NCBI GenBank assembly: GCA_022820995.1
Contig: JAJEEM010000025.1
Span: 1 to 49,294, forward strand
DNA from: Gemmatimonadota bacterium
GTDB lineage: Bacteria; Gemmatimonadota; Gemmatimonadetes; Palauibacterales; Palauibacteraceae
Length of the DNA: 49,294 nucleotides
Direction: 5' to 3'
A program made the translations under genes and the position numbers. Numbering within the stretch: position 1 is the stretch's first letter; each line of letters starts with the position of its first letter. Positions 1-7,969 of the stretch are shown one piece after another. Below the pieces are notes generated by a model, which had not been told where the DNA came from, searched no databases, and saw nothing but the letters and a program-made list of their open reading frames with translations.

Positions 1-1
1 G

Positions 2-55
2 GTGCTGGCCGGGGGGTGTCTCCTGGGAACCCTGCTCGTCCGGGTGTTCGCATGA
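2..55 (+). CDS. C-terminal end of a PTS permease subunit, probably EIIC (partial)
   Basis: The window opens inside a reading frame whose last 17 codons are hydrophobic and end Leu-Leu-Val-Arg-Val-Phe-Ala before TGA at 53-55. The next gene starts with ATG at 52, overlapping this stop (ATGA). The downstream gene is an EIID-type subunit of the mannose/fructose/sorbose PTS family, in which EIIC normally precedes EIID, so this is probably the EIIC tail. The identification rests on gene order and hydrophobicity only, because the rest of the gene lies outside the window. Confidence 0.45.
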   Translation: MLAGGCLLGTLLVRVFA

Positions 56-780
56 GGCCGCGCAGGAGGGACTTCGTACGCGCCATCTCGCGCAGTTTCT
101 CCATTCAGGGCTCATGGAACGACCGCACGATGACGGGACCCGGGATGGCGCATGCGCTCGCGCCGCTGCTCGCGCGGATTCACGCGGACGATCCCGCCGC
201 TTTCCGGCGGGCCGTCCAGCGTCACTCGAGGGCCTTCAATGCGCACCCGTATCTGGCGCCCGTGGCGATCGGGGCCCTCGCGCGCCTCGAATTCGATGGA
301 GAGGACCCCGACACCCTGTGGCGTTTCCGTTCCGCGCTCCGCGCGCCGCTGGGAGCGCTGGGCGACGGGATCGCCTGGGCCGGCTGGCGGCCCTTCTGCG
401 CGTCCGCCGCGGCCATCGGGTTCGTGCTCGGACTCGACCCGCTCGTTGCCGCCGGCGCCTTCCTCCTCCTTTACAATGCCGGCCACCTCGCCCTCCGCGT
501 CTGGGGGCTGCGCTGCGGGTGGAGGTCGGGCCGGTCCGTAGCCTCCGCGTTGAAGCGCTCGCCCCTGCGCCGGATCGAGGGCGCGCTCGTGCCGGCGAAC
601 CAGGTTCTCATCGGGGTCCTCGCCGCGCTGCTCGTGGGCCAGCTGCCGGGAACCGGCCACGCGTTCTGGAAGGACGGCGGTGCAGTCATCGCGGCGTTGA
701 TGGGTTATCTTGTCCCCCGACACATCTCGGCAGTCGCCATGGCGAGCCTGCTTGCCGCGTGCGCGGTGTGGCTCCTGTGA
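52..780 (+). CDS. PTS system mannose/fructose/sorbose-family IID component
   Basis: The 242-residue protein has the N-terminal signature of EIID proteins, Ser-Phe-Ser-Ile-Gln-Gly-Ser-Trp-Asn, followed by a Met-x-Gly-x-Gly segment and the Ala-Leu-Ala-Pro-Leu-Leu motif. Hydrophobic segments follow near residues 125-155, 180-205 and at the C terminus. EIID and EIIC together form the membrane channel of mannose-family PTS permeases. The ATG at 52 is chosen because it overlaps the upstream stop and begins directly before the family signature. HPr and enzyme I follow 85 bases downstream, forming a PTS operon. In bacteria with incomplete PTS sets this subunit may be regulatory rather than a sugar transporter; that is inference. 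Confidence 0.85.
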   Translation: MRPRRRDFVRAISRSFSIQGSWNDRTMTGPGMAHALAPLLARIHADDPAAFRRAVQRHSRAFNAHPYLAPVAIGALARLEFDGEDPDTLWRFRSALRAPLGALGDGIAWAGWRPFCASAAAIGFVLGLDPLVAAGAFLLLYNAGHLALRVWGLRCGWRSGRSVASALKRSPLRRIEGALVPANQVLIGVLAALLVGQLPGTGHAFWKDGGAVIAALMGYLVPRHISAVAMASLLAACAVWLL

Positions 781-865
781 GCGTCCGGACAGGCAGTACG
801 GCCTGCCGCGACGCACGGCCCGACGCCGATCGTTCGCTCGACCGGGGCGGAAGGTTTCTGTGACG

Positions 866-1168
866 ATGCGACACGAAGCAGCGGTACGTATTCGGAACCG
901 GCTGGGGCTGCACGCCCGCCCGGCCGCGGAGTTCGTCAAGCTGGCGAGCCGCTTCCGGGCCGAGGTGTGGGTCGAAAAGGATGAGATCGAGGTGAACGGG
1001 AAGAGCATCATGGGCGTGATGATGCTCGCGGCCGAGGCCGGCGCCTCCATCCGTATCCGGGCCATGGGATCCGACGCGGAGAACGCCGTCGATTCCCTCA
1101 CCGAACTCGTACTGTCCGGGTTCAGCGAGGAACTCGATCCGGACGCGGACATGGACGGACTTGCGTGA
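866..1168 (+). CDS. ptsH: Phosphocarrier protein HPr
   Basis: The 100-residue protein carries the phosphoacceptor motif Gly-Leu-His-Ala-Arg-Pro-Ala with His16, and the regulatory serine in Lys-Ser-Ile-Met-Gly (Ser47). HPr accepts phosphate from enzyme I and passes it to EIIA proteins in the cytoplasm. It is slightly longer than the usual 85-90 residues because of an acidic C-terminal tail. ATG at 866 is preferred; GTG at 860 is an in-frame alternative adding two residues. The stop overlaps the enzyme I start by 4 bases (GTGA). Conservation of Ser47 suggests possible control by an HPr kinase, but none is encoded here. Confidence 0.95.
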   Translation: MRHEAAVRIRNRLGLHARPAAEFVKLASRFRAEVWVEKDEIEVNGKSIMGVMMLAAEAGASIRIRAMGSDAENAVDSLTELVLSGFSEELDPDADMDGLA

Positions 1169-2904
1169 GCGAGGTCATTCACGGGATCGGGGCCGCGCCG
1201 GGGCGCGCCCTCGGCACGGCTCGGCGACTCGAGCGTCACGACTGGCGACCCGAGCACAGGACGATCCCGCCCGACGCCGTCGAGCGCGAAGTCGCCCGTT
1301 TCGAGGAGGCTCGGGCCTGGGCCGCCGACCGCGTCCGGGACACGCGCGAACGGGCCGCCCGCTCGCTGGGCGAGGTGGAAGCGAACATCTTCGACCCGCA
1401 GATCCTCATCCTCTCGGACCCCGACCTCGTCGCGGGCACCATCCGCTATATCCGCGAGAACTTCCTCTCCGCGGAGCGGGCTTTCGATTGGCGCCTGACC
1501 GAGCTACGGACGGCGATCGTCGACGCGGGGCACTTCATGGTCGTCGACCGGCTGGCCGACCTGCGGGACATCCGGTCTCGCGTGCTCGCGCGACTTACCG
1601 GGCGCAACGAGGATCCCCTCGCCCTTCCGGAGGAGCCCGGACTGATCGTCATCGACGACCTCACGCCCAGCTTCGCGGTGCGCCTCGACCCGGAACTCGT
1701 TCTCGGCGTGGCGAGCGGATCCGGGTCCCGGACCTCGCACAGCACGCTGGTCGTCCGCTCTCTCGGGATTCCGGCGGTCGTCGGACTCGGCGCCGACCTC
1801 GCGAAGATCGAAGATGGCGCCACCGTTCTCCTCGACGGTGGCAACGGTCGCGTCCTGCTCGAGCCCACGGAGGCCGAGACGGCGGCACACCTGCAGATGG
1901 TCCGCCGCCTCTCCGGACGCCCCGCCGCCGACCTCACCCGCGAACCGGCGCCTCTCCTGACCGCGGACGGGGTCCGCGTGCATCTTCGCGCCAATATCGA
2001 TCAGCCGCACGATGTGCCGGCGGCCCGGCGCGTGGGCGCCGAGGGGGTCGGCCTCTTCCGGTCCGAATTCCTCGTCATCGGCCGGAGGGTGATTCCGAGC
2101 GAAGAGGAGCAGTATGAAGCCTACCGCGAGGTCGTGGACGGCTTCCCGAACCAGCCCGTGACGCTCCGGACGTTCGATATCGGCGGCGACAAGTTCCCGC
2201 TCTTTCTCGACCTCCCTCCGGAAGAAAACCCCTATCTGGGCTGGCGCGCGATCCGCGTCTGCCTGGACCGGCCGCAGCTCTTCCGCAACCAGTTGCGCGC
2301 CGCGATCCGGGCCGGCGGACCGGAGGCCCGCATGCGGATCCTGGTCCCGTTCGTCATCTGCGAGACCGAGATCCTGCGCACCAAGGAAATCGTGGCGGAG
2401 GTCGGCCGCGAGCTGGGTCAGACCGAGCCGATCTCCTTCGGCGTGATGGTGGAAACGCCCGCGCTTGCGGACACGCTCGATCTCGTGGGACGGCACCTGG
2501 ACTTCATCAGCCTCGGCACGAACGATCTGACCCAGTATTCCCTGGCCGTGGACCGCGGCAACGCCAGACTCCAGCATCTCTCGAACCCGATGCATCCGGC
2601 GCTCCTCCGCAGTTACGAGCGGATTTTCAACACGGCCAGCGCCCTCGGCCTCGACATCGGCGTGTGCGGAGACCTCGCCGCGGAGCCGGTGGGCCTCGCC
2701 CTCCTGCTCGCCCTCGGCTACCGGGATTTCAGTCTCGCGCCCACGTCGATCCCCGAGGTGAGGGAACTCGTGGGGCTCCTTTCCGTGGCGGAGTTGTCGG
2801 AGCTCCGGCGCCGCGCCGCCTCCCCGTCCGGGACCCCGGGAGAACTCCTCGCGCGGCTGGAGGACGCCATCCCGGTGGAGCCGTCACCGCTGTACGTCTC
2901 CTGA
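1165..2904 (+). CDS. ptsI: PTS enzyme I (phosphoenolpyruvate-protein phosphotransferase)
   Basis: The 579-residue protein has the full enzyme I layout: an N-terminal HPr-binding helical region, the phosphohistidine swivel domain with active His192 in Arg-Thr-Ser-His-Ser-Thr-Leu followed by [10 protein letters not shown], and a C-terminal PEP-binding barrel. The barrel contains the Gly-Val-Met-Val-Glu-Thr-Pro motif, Gly-Thr-Asn-Asp-Leu-Thr-Gln-Tyr and the catalytic-Cys segment Val-Cys-Gly-Asp-Leu-Ala. It phosphorylates HPr from PEP. The GTG start overlaps the ptsH stop, so the two are translationally coupled. Length is normal for the family (about 575). Confidence 0.96.
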   Translation: MSEVIHGIGAAPGRALGTARRLERHDWRPEHRTIPPDAVEREVARFEEARAWAADRVRDTRERAARSLGEVEANIFDPQILILSDPDLVAGTIRYIRENFLSAERAFDWRLTELRTAIVDAGHFMVVDRLADLRDIRSRVLARLTGRNEDPLALPEEPGLIVIDDLTPSFAVRLDPELVLGVASGSGSRTSHSTLVVRSLGIPAVVGLGADLAKIEDGATVLLDGGNGRVLLEPTEAETAAHLQMVRRLSGRPAADLTREPAPLLTADGVRVHLRANIDQPHDVPAARRVGAEGVGLFRSEFLVIGRRVIPSEEEQYEAYREVVDGFPNQPVTLRTFDIGGDKFPLFLDLPPEENPYLGWRAIRVCLDRPQLFRNQLRAAIRAGGPEARMRILVPFVICETEILRTKEIVAEVGRELGQTEPISFGVMVETPALADTLDLVGRHLDFISLGTNDLTQYSLAVDRGNARLQHLSNPMHPALLRSYERIFNTASALGLDIGVCGDLAAEPVGLALLLALGYRDFSLAPTSIPEVRELVGLLSVAELSELRRRAASPSGTPGELLARLEDAIPVEPSPLYVS

Positions 2905-2920
2905 TCCCGCGGCGGCGACG

Positions 2921-2952
2921 TTGCCTCCGCCCGGCCGGGCGGCCACTATCTT
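2921..2952 (+). promoter_or_regulatory. Possible promoter upstream of metK
   Basis: A TTGCCT at 2921-2926 and TATCTT at 2947-2952 resemble -35 and -10 boxes, but the 20-base spacer is longer than ideal. The -10-like box is followed by TGGCCGC, and a similar AT-rich box followed by TGGC recurs upstream of the B12 riboswitch and the thioesterase gene. No SAM riboswitch is recognisable in the 106-base leader. Confidence 0.3.
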
Positions 2953-3010
2953 GGCCGCAACGCCTGCCGCGGCGCTCCGCCGCAAACCTCCAAGTGGGAG
3001 AATCAGCTTC

Positions 3011-4153
3011 GTGAAGGGGATACAACCGTTTTCCTCCGAATCCGTGACCGAGGGACACCCCGACAAGATCGCGGATCAGATCTCGGACGCCGTCCTGGAC
3101 CGGATCCTCGCGGAGGACGACCGGGGGCGGGTCGCATGCGAGACACTCGTGACGACGGGCCTCGTCCTCGTCACCGGCGAGATCACGACGGCCGCCCGGA
3201 TCGACATCGCGGCCATCGCGCGGGAAGTGCTGCGCGATATCGGCTATACGCGCGCGGAGCACGGGATCCAGTGGGACACGTGCAGCGTCCTCACCGCAAT
3301 CGACGAGCAGTCGGCGAACATCGCCCAGGGCGTGGATGTCGGTGGCGCCGGAGATCAGGGGATGATGTTCGGGTACGCGACCGATGAGACGCCGGAGTTG
3401 ATGCCCCGGCCCATCATGCTGGCGCACGCGCTGGTGAAGCGCCTCGCCGACGTGCGGCGATCCGGGGGCATCGCCTGGCTGCGGCCGGATGGGAAGGCCC
3501 AGGTGTCGGTCGAATACCGGGACGGGGAGCCGGCCCGCGTCACGGCGGTGGTCGTCGCGGCCCAGCACGACGGGGAGATCGCGCGGGATGAACTCGAGGC
3601 CGCGATCCGGGAAGAGATCATCGGGCCCGTGCTGCCGGACGAGCTCTACGACGAAGGCCGGGCGCAGTGCCACATCAACCCCACGGGTCGTTTCGAGATC
3701 GGCGGACCGCAGGGCGATGCGGGCCTCACGGGGCGGAAGATCATCGTGGACACGTACGGCGGCCTGGGCCGGCACGGCGGCGGCGCCTTTTCGGGGAAGG
3801 ATCCATCGAAGGTCGACCGCTCCGCGGCGTACGCCGCGCGCTGGATAGCCAAGAACATCGTCGCGGCGGACCTCGCGAGGCGGGCGGAAGTCCAGCTCGC
3901 CTACGCCATCGGCGTCGAGGAGCCGGTCAGCGTGATGGTCGACACCTTCGGCACCGGGCGTCGGCCGGACGACGAACTCGCCCGCCGGGTGATGGAGGTC
4001 TTCGATCTGCGGCCGCGCGCGATCATCGAGCGGCTCGGGCTCCGCAAACCGATCTACCGCCGCACGGCCGCCTACGGGCATTTCGGCCGCGAGCCCGAAG
4101 GCGACGGGTTCACATGGGAGAGAACCGATCGGGTCGATGCCCTGGCGGGATAG
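3011..4153 (+). CDS. metK: S-adenosylmethionine synthetase
   Basis: The enzyme makes S-adenosylmethionine from methionine and ATP in the cytoplasm. The 380-residue product shows the family hallmarks Ser-Val-Thr-Glu-Gly-His-Pro-Asp-Lys near the N terminus (His16, Asp18), the Gly-Ala-Gly-Asp-Gln-Gly-Met motif, and the Gly-Gly-Gly-Ala-Phe-Ser-Gly-Lys-Asp loop. GTG at 3011 is chosen because it sits directly before the conserved N terminus and about 10 bases after a GGGAG ribosome-binding site; the frame extends upstream to 2921 but those residues are not MetK-like. It lies between the PTS genes and the nuclease gene and could supply the radical SAM protein encoded downstream. Confidence 0.97.
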   Translation: MKGIQPFSSESVTEGHPDKIADQISDAVLDRILAEDDRGRVACETLVTTGLVLVTGEITTAARIDIAAIAREVLRDIGYTRAEHGIQWDTCSVLTAIDEQSANIAQGVDVGGAGDQGMMFGYATDETPELMPRPIMLAHALVKRLADVRRSGGIAWLRPDGKAQVSVEYRDGEPARVTAVVVAAQHDGEIARDELEAAIREEIIGPVLPDELYDEGRAQCHINPTGRFEIGGPQGDAGLTGRKIIVDTYGGLGRHGGGAFSGKDPSKVDRSAAYAARWIAKNIVAADLARRAEVQLAYAIGVEEPVSVMVDTFGTGRRPDDELARRVMEVFDLRPRAIIERLGLRKPIYRRTAAYGHFGREPEGDGFTWERTDRVDALAG

Positions 4154-4186
4154 GCGGCAGCTCCCCGGGGGGAACGGGGGACCGGG

Positions 4187-4726
4187 ATGACGGAGTCCGG
4201 GATGCGGGAGGTTGCCGTGGCCAGCCTCGGGCTCGACAAGACGACGGGCGCTCCCGTGGTCATTCTCAAGGAGAAGAACGGTGAGCGTTTCCTCCCGATC
4301 TGGATCGGACCCGGCGAGGCCTCGGCGATCGCGATGGAACTCGCCGGCGTCCAGTTCACGCGTCCCCTCACGCACGATCTCTTCAACGCCGTGGTCCGCG
4401 GGCTCGACAGCGCCTTCGTCCGCGTCCTGATCACCAAGGTCGTCGACAACACCTACTACGCGTCGCTCGTGTTTCGGCGGGAGGACGAGTTCATCTCCAT
4501 CGACGCCCGCCCCAGCGACAGCATCGCGCTGGCCCTTCGCGCCGGGGTCCCGATTCATGCGGCGGAGAGCCTCCTCGAAGCGAGCGCGTTCGAGATCGAG
4601 GAGACCGGGGTGGAGGGGGGAGAGGCGCCGTCTCCCGAGACCGGGCCGTCCCGCGCGCCGGAGGAGCCGCTGAGCGACTACCTCAAGGGGCTGGATCCCG
4701 AGGACTTCGGCCGCTTCGAGCCCTGA
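4187..4726 (+). CDS. Bifunctional nuclease family protein (DUF151/BFN)
   Basis: The 179-residue protein matches the BFN/DUF151 family in Leu-Pro-Ile-Trp-Ile-Gly-Pro-Gly-Glu-Ala (residues about 37-46) and in Asp-Ala-Arg-Pro-Ser-Asp-Ser-Ile-Ala-Leu-Ala. Plant members act as DNase and RNase; bacterial members are little studied. The last 45 residues are acidic, proline-rich and probably disordered. It lies 33 bases after metK, in the same direction and probably on the same transcript. Confidence 0.9.
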   Translation: MTESGMREVAVASLGLDKTTGAPVVILKEKNGERFLPIWIGPGEASAIAMELAGVQFTRPLTHDLFNAVVRGLDSAFVRVLITKVVDNTYYASLVFRREDEFISIDARPSDSIALALRAGVPIHAAESLLEASAFEIEETGVEGGEAPSPETGPSRAPEEPLSDYLKGLDPEDFGRFEP

Positions 4727-4766
4727 GGCGTCCCCGAAGCCGCCGGGCGGCCCGGGGCGCGGTTTC

Positions 4767-4796
4767 TTGCGCGTCGCGGACGGCGGCGCCCATCTT
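4767..4796 (+). promoter_or_regulatory. Putative promoter of the B12 riboswitch transcript
   Basis: TTGCGC at 4767-4772 and CATCTT at 4791-4796 are separated by 18 bases. This would place transcription initiation near 4803, just before the cobalamin aptamer. The -10-like box is again followed by TGGCGGC. Confidence 0.4.
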
Positions 4797-4812
4797 GGCG
4801 GCGACGCGCGGA

Positions 4813-4938
4813 CATGGAGGGGCAAACGGAAGCCGGTGAGAATCCGGCGCGGCCCCGCCACTGTGAGAGGCCCGACCGAGCGGACGGCCTCGAGCCAGGA
4901 GACGTGCTCCTCCATGCCCCCGGCAGCCCGTTGCTGCC
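4813..4938 (+). promoter_or_regulatory. Cobalamin (adenosylcobalamin-type) riboswitch
   Basis: The leader contains the conserved aptamer blocks: AAGCCGGTGAGAATCCGGC near 4829-4848, the B12-box-like CCCGCCACTGTGAG at 4854-4867, and GAGCCAGGAGAC at 4892-4903. The closing P1 helix is a perfect 8 base pairs, CATGGAGG (4813-4820) with CCTCCATG (4909-4916). A GGCAGC/GCTGCC hairpin (4922-4938) sits where the kissing hairpin is expected. The riboswitch precedes a complete B12 importer, so it should repress btuFCD when cobalamin is plentiful. Confidence 0.95.
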
Positions 4939-4996
4939 AACGCATGCTCTTCGCGGGAAGAGCGGGGTCCTCCGTCGCGCCGGGTCCCGGCGCGCT

Positions 4997-5021
4997 CCCC
5001 CGTTCGAACCGGAAGCGGGGG
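4997..5021 (+). promoter_or_regulatory. Expression-platform hairpin before btuF
   Basis: CCCCCG (4997-5002) pairs with CGGGGG (5016-5021), and the ATG of btuF begins 4 bases later at 5026. No T tract follows, so the hairpin more likely hides the translation initiation region than terminates transcription. That mode of control is inferred from position. Confidence 0.5.
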
Positions 5022-5025
5022 ATGG

Positions 5026-5955
5026 ATGTCGGACAACATGGCCCGGTCGCTTGCCGTCGTCTCCGTGGCGCTCGCCGCGGCCTGTGGCGCGCCCGGCACG
5101 GCGGGGGAGGGCGACGCGCCGAACCCGGGCGTGGTTGCACCAGCCGAACCGCGCCGCATCGTCTCTCTCATCCCGGCGGCGACGGAGATCCTCTTCGAAC
5201 TCGGAGCCGGCGACCGGCTCGTGGGCCGCACCCGGTGGGGCGTCCATCCACCCGCGGCCCGCCGAGTCCCCGACGTCGGCGACGGTATCCGCCCGTCGCT
5301 GGAGGCCGTGCTCGCCCGCGATCCCGATCTCGTGATCCTCTACGATGGGGAAACGAACCGGGACAGCCGGGAGAGGCTGCAGCGCCTCGGGGTGCCGACA
5401 CTGGCCCTTCGACACGACACGCTGGAGGACCTGCGCCGCAACATCCTCCGCCTCGGCGAGCTTGTGGGCTGTCCGGAGGGAGGGAGCGCGCTGGCGGGCC
5501 GGATCGCGCGCGCACTTGCGGCTGTCTCCCGGGCGACGGAGGGTCGTCCGCGCGTTCGCGTCTACTATGACGCCTGGGCCGATCCGCCGATGACGATCGG
5601 CGGCGGGAGTTTCATCGACTCGCTGCTCGCGGTCGCCGGCGGGGCCAATGTGTTCGGCGATCTCGAGACGGCGGCCCCGCGGGTGAGCCTCGAGGCCATC
5701 ATCGACCGCGATCCGGAACGGATCCTCGTCTCCGTGGCACCGGAAGCGCTCCACCGGCGCCCGAACGTCGCGACGCGCCGCGGCTGGGAACGGATCCCCG
5801 CGGTCGCCGCCGGCCGAATCTCGACGCTGGATCGCGATGTCGTGAGTCGCCTCGGCCCGCGCGTGGCGGAGGCGGCGTGGTCCATCGCGGAGGCGCTGCA
5901 CGGAGAACTGCCGGCGGCTCCCCCGGAGCCGGTCGCGGTTTCCTGTTCGTCGTGA
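5026..5955 (+). CDS. btuF: Cobalamin ABC transporter substrate-binding lipoprotein BtuF
   Basis: The 309-residue protein has a lipoprotein-type signal (Ala-Leu-Ala-Ala-Ala-Cys near residue 20) followed by the periplasmic-binding fold of the BtuF/FecB class: Arg-Ile-Val-Ser-Leu-Ile-Pro-Ala-Ala-Thr-Glu near residue 45, a long central helix and Asp-Pro-Asp-Leu-Val. It should bind B12 or its precursors outside the inner membrane and deliver them to BtuCD. The start lies immediately after the riboswitch platform; Met5 (5038) is an alternative. The stop overlaps the btuC start (GTGA). The riboswitch makes cobalamin the substrate with high confidence. Confidence 0.92.
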   Translation: MSDNMARSLAVVSVALAAACGAPGTAGEGDAPNPGVVAPAEPRRIVSLIPAATEILFELGAGDRLVGRTRWGVHPPAARRVPDVGDGIRPSLEAVLARDPDLVILYDGETNRDSRERLQRLGVPTLALRHDTLEDLRRNILRLGELVGCPEGGSALAGRIARALAAVSRATEGRPRVRVYYDAWADPPMTIGGGSFIDSLLAVAGGANVFGDLETAAPRVSLEAIIDRDPERILVSVAPEALHRRPNVATRRGWERIPAVAAGRISTLDRDVVSRLGPRVAEAAWSIAEALHGELPAAPPEPVAVSCSS

Positions 5956-6941
5956 CGCGGACCGGCCGCGGAGCGCTCCTGCTCACCCTGCTTCTTGCCG
6001 TCGCGGCGGTCTCCGGGCTCCTGCTCGGGGCCGCGAATGTCGCGCCCGCGGACGTGTGGCGGGCGCTCACGGGCCAGGAAACGGATCCGTCGGCGCGGAC
6101 CATCGTCCTCTCGCTTCGCCTGCCCCGCGTCACGGCCGCCGCGCTTACGGGCATCGCGCTCACGATCTCCGGAACGCTGTTCCAGGCGCTGCTCCGAAAT
6201 CCGCTCGCGGAGCCTTATCTCCTCGGCGTTTCCTCGGGCGCGGCGCTCGGCGCCGTACTCGCGCTCACCGCGTTCGGAGGCGTGCTGGGGTACCTCGGCA
6301 CGGTGGGCTTCGCCCTCGCCGGAGGCCTTGCCGCCATCGGCATCGTATTTCGGGTCGCGCTCGCCGTGGGTCGCCTCGATACGCACGTGCTGATCCTGGC
6401 CGGCGTCGTCGTAGCGGCCTTCTTCGGGGCCGGCGTGATGCTCCTTCTCTCGCTCGCCGAGCCGGACGCCACCCGCGCCGCGGTGCTGTGGACGATGGGG
6501 AGTCTCGAACGGGCCGGGTGGGAGTCCACGCTCGCCCTCGGGCTCGTGGCCGCGGCGGGCGGGACCGTGTCTTTCGCGCTCTCCCGCCACCTGAACGCGC
6601 TCGCCCTCGGCGAGGAAGCGGCGGCCTACCTCGGAGCGCGCGTGGAAGTGGTCAGGCGGAGCGCGTACTTCATTGCCTCGCTGCTCGCCGCCGTGGCGGT
6701 GAGTACCGCGGGCGTCATCGGTTTCGTGGGCCTCGTCATACCCCACGGCGCGCGCATGATCTGGGGCAGCGACCACCGGCGCCTCCTGCCGCTCGGCGCC
6801 CTCGGCGGCGCCGCCGCGCTCGTCCTCGCCGATACCGTGGCCCGGGTGGCGCTCCGCCCGCTCGAACTTCCCGTGGGCGTGGTGACGGCGCTCCTCGGCG
6901 TGCCGCTCTTCCTCGTACTGCTGAGGAGGAGCTATGCCTGA
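5952..6941 (+). CDS. btuC: Cobalamin ABC transporter permease BtuC (FecCD family)
   Basis: The 329-residue membrane protein has about ten hydrophobic segments and FecCD-family motifs: Leu-Arg-Leu-Pro-Arg-Val after the first loop, Gln-Ala-Leu-Leu-Arg-Asn-Pro-Leu-Ala-Glu-Pro, Leu-Gly-Val-Ser-Ser-Gly-Ala, and the coupling segment Gly-Phe-Val-Gly-Leu-Val-Ile-Pro-His. It forms the translocation path for B12. GTG at 5952 overlaps the btuF stop. Its end overlaps btuD by 8 bases. Confidence 0.95.
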   Translation: MTRTGRGALLLTLLLAVAAVSGLLLGAANVAPADVWRALTGQETDPSARTIVLSLRLPRVTAAALTGIALTISGTLFQALLRNPLAEPYLLGVSSGAALGAVLALTAFGGVLGYLGTVGFALAGGLAAIGIVFRVALAVGRLDTHVLILAGVVVAAFFGAGVMLLLSLAEPDATRAAVLWTMGSLERAGWESTLALGLVAAAGGTVSFALSRHLNALALGEEAAAYLGARVEVVRRSAYFIASLLAAVAVSTAGVIGFVGLVIPHGARMIWGSDHRRLLPLGALGGAAALVLADTVARVALRPLELPVGVVTALLGVPLFLVLLRRSYA

Positions 6942-7797
6942 GTCCGCCGGCGACCGGGCGGACGCGGCGGCCTATCGGCTCGAGGATGTCACATTCCGCT
7001 ATCCGTCCGCCGCCGCCCCGGCCGTCAGGGGCCTGTCCCTCGAATTCGGCGTGGCCGCTTTCACGGCGGTCATTGGGCCGAACGGAGCGGGGAAGAGCAC
7101 CCTCGTGCGTCTGCTGGGAGGCATTCTCGACCCATCCGAGGGGTCGGTGCGCCTCGACGGCCGGCCGCTCGTCTCCTGGGATCGCTCGGCGCTTGCCCGG
7201 CGCACGGCGGTCGTATCGCAGGATGCTCCCCCCGAGACGCTTCGAGTGAGCCTCCGGGGGTACGTCGAACTGGGCCGAAACCCGTACGTGAGTCCGTGGG
7301 CGCCCCTCGCCCCCCGCGACGAGGAGGTGATCGGGAACGCGCTGGCCTGGGCCGGCCTCGACCACCTCGCGCACCGGCCGCTCGCCGAGCTGTCCGGCGG
7401 AGAGCGCCAGCGCGCCAAGCTCGCCCGCGCGATCGCACAGGAACCGGGAGTCCTGATCCTGGACGAACCCTCCGCCCACCTCGATTTCAGGCACGCACTG
7501 TGGATCTTCGAGGCGCTCCGCGGGCGCGTGCGCGACGGAGCCCTCACCGTCATCTGCATCACGCACGACATGCAGCTGGCGAGCCGCCATGCCGATCGAA
7601 TGATCCTGCTGGCGGAAGGAGAGGCGGTGGCCGCCGGCCCGCCGGGCGAAGTGCTCGGATCGCCGGCCCTGGCCGCGACCTACGGCTGCGAGGTCCGGGT
7701 CGAATCGCTCGGAGATCTCGGGCACTCCGTGCTTCCGGTTCGGGCCCGTCCACGGGGGCCGGCGGGCGGCGCGTCGTCACCGATGCGGGCGCTCTGA
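6934..7797 (+). CDS. btuD: Cobalamin ABC transporter ATP-binding protein BtuD
   Basis: The 287-residue ATPase has Walker A Gly-Pro-Asn-Gly-Ala-Gly-Lys-Ser-Thr (residues 48-56), signature Leu-Ser-Gly-Gly-Glu-Arg-Gln-Arg and Walker B Val-Leu-Ile-Leu-Asp-Glu-Pro-Ser. The Ala-His-Leu-Asp D-loop and Thr-His-Asp H-loop are present. It powers import through BtuC. The C-terminal 20 residues are glycine/proline-rich and probably not part of the fold. The start overlaps btuC, giving a coupled btuF-btuC-btuD operon. Confidence 0.95.
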   Translation: MPESAGDRADAAAYRLEDVTFRYPSAAAPAVRGLSLEFGVAAFTAVIGPNGAGKSTLVRLLGGILDPSEGSVRLDGRPLVSWDRSALARRTAVVSQDAPPETLRVSLRGYVELGRNPYVSPWAPLAPRDEEVIGNALAWAGLDHLAHRPLAELSGGERQRAKLARAIAQEPGVLILDEPSAHLDFRHALWIFEALRGRVRDGALTVICITHDMQLASRHADRMILLAEGEAVAAGPPGEVLGSPALAATYGCEVRVESLGDLGHSVLPVRARPRGPAGGASSPMRAL

Positions 7798-7969
7798 ACG
7801 TTATTCTGGCGGAAGCACGCCGGACCCGGGCAGGCGGCATGGCGTCGGCTTGCCGTCCACGACCCGGGAACGGACCTTGCCGGGATGCACCCAACCGAAG
7901 GGGCGCTGCCGCCGCCCGGGCGGCGACCGGTCGCGGACCCGAACGGGTTGGGCACCACAGGAGCGGATC
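7798..7969 (+). other. Leader region with inverted repeats, no recognised RNA family
   Basis: This 172-base gap before the lipoprotein gene starts with an AT-rich TTATTCTGGCGG that could be a -10 region. It contains repeated CCCGGG blocks (near 7825, 7863 and 7915) and a CCCGAACGGG hairpin near 7948. It lacks the cobalamin-aptamer blocks seen at 4813. It may be a structured leader, but I cannot name one. Confidence 0.25.

Noticed and set aside
2905..3010. Possible SAM riboswitch before metK
   Set aside because: None of the conserved SAM-aptamer blocks is visible in the 106-base leader.
2729..5140. 803-codon minus-strand open frame opposite metK and the nuclease gene
   Set aside because: It is antisense to clearly recognised genes and its translation is Arg/Pro/Asp-rich without any family motif, a typical mirror frame in high-GC DNA.
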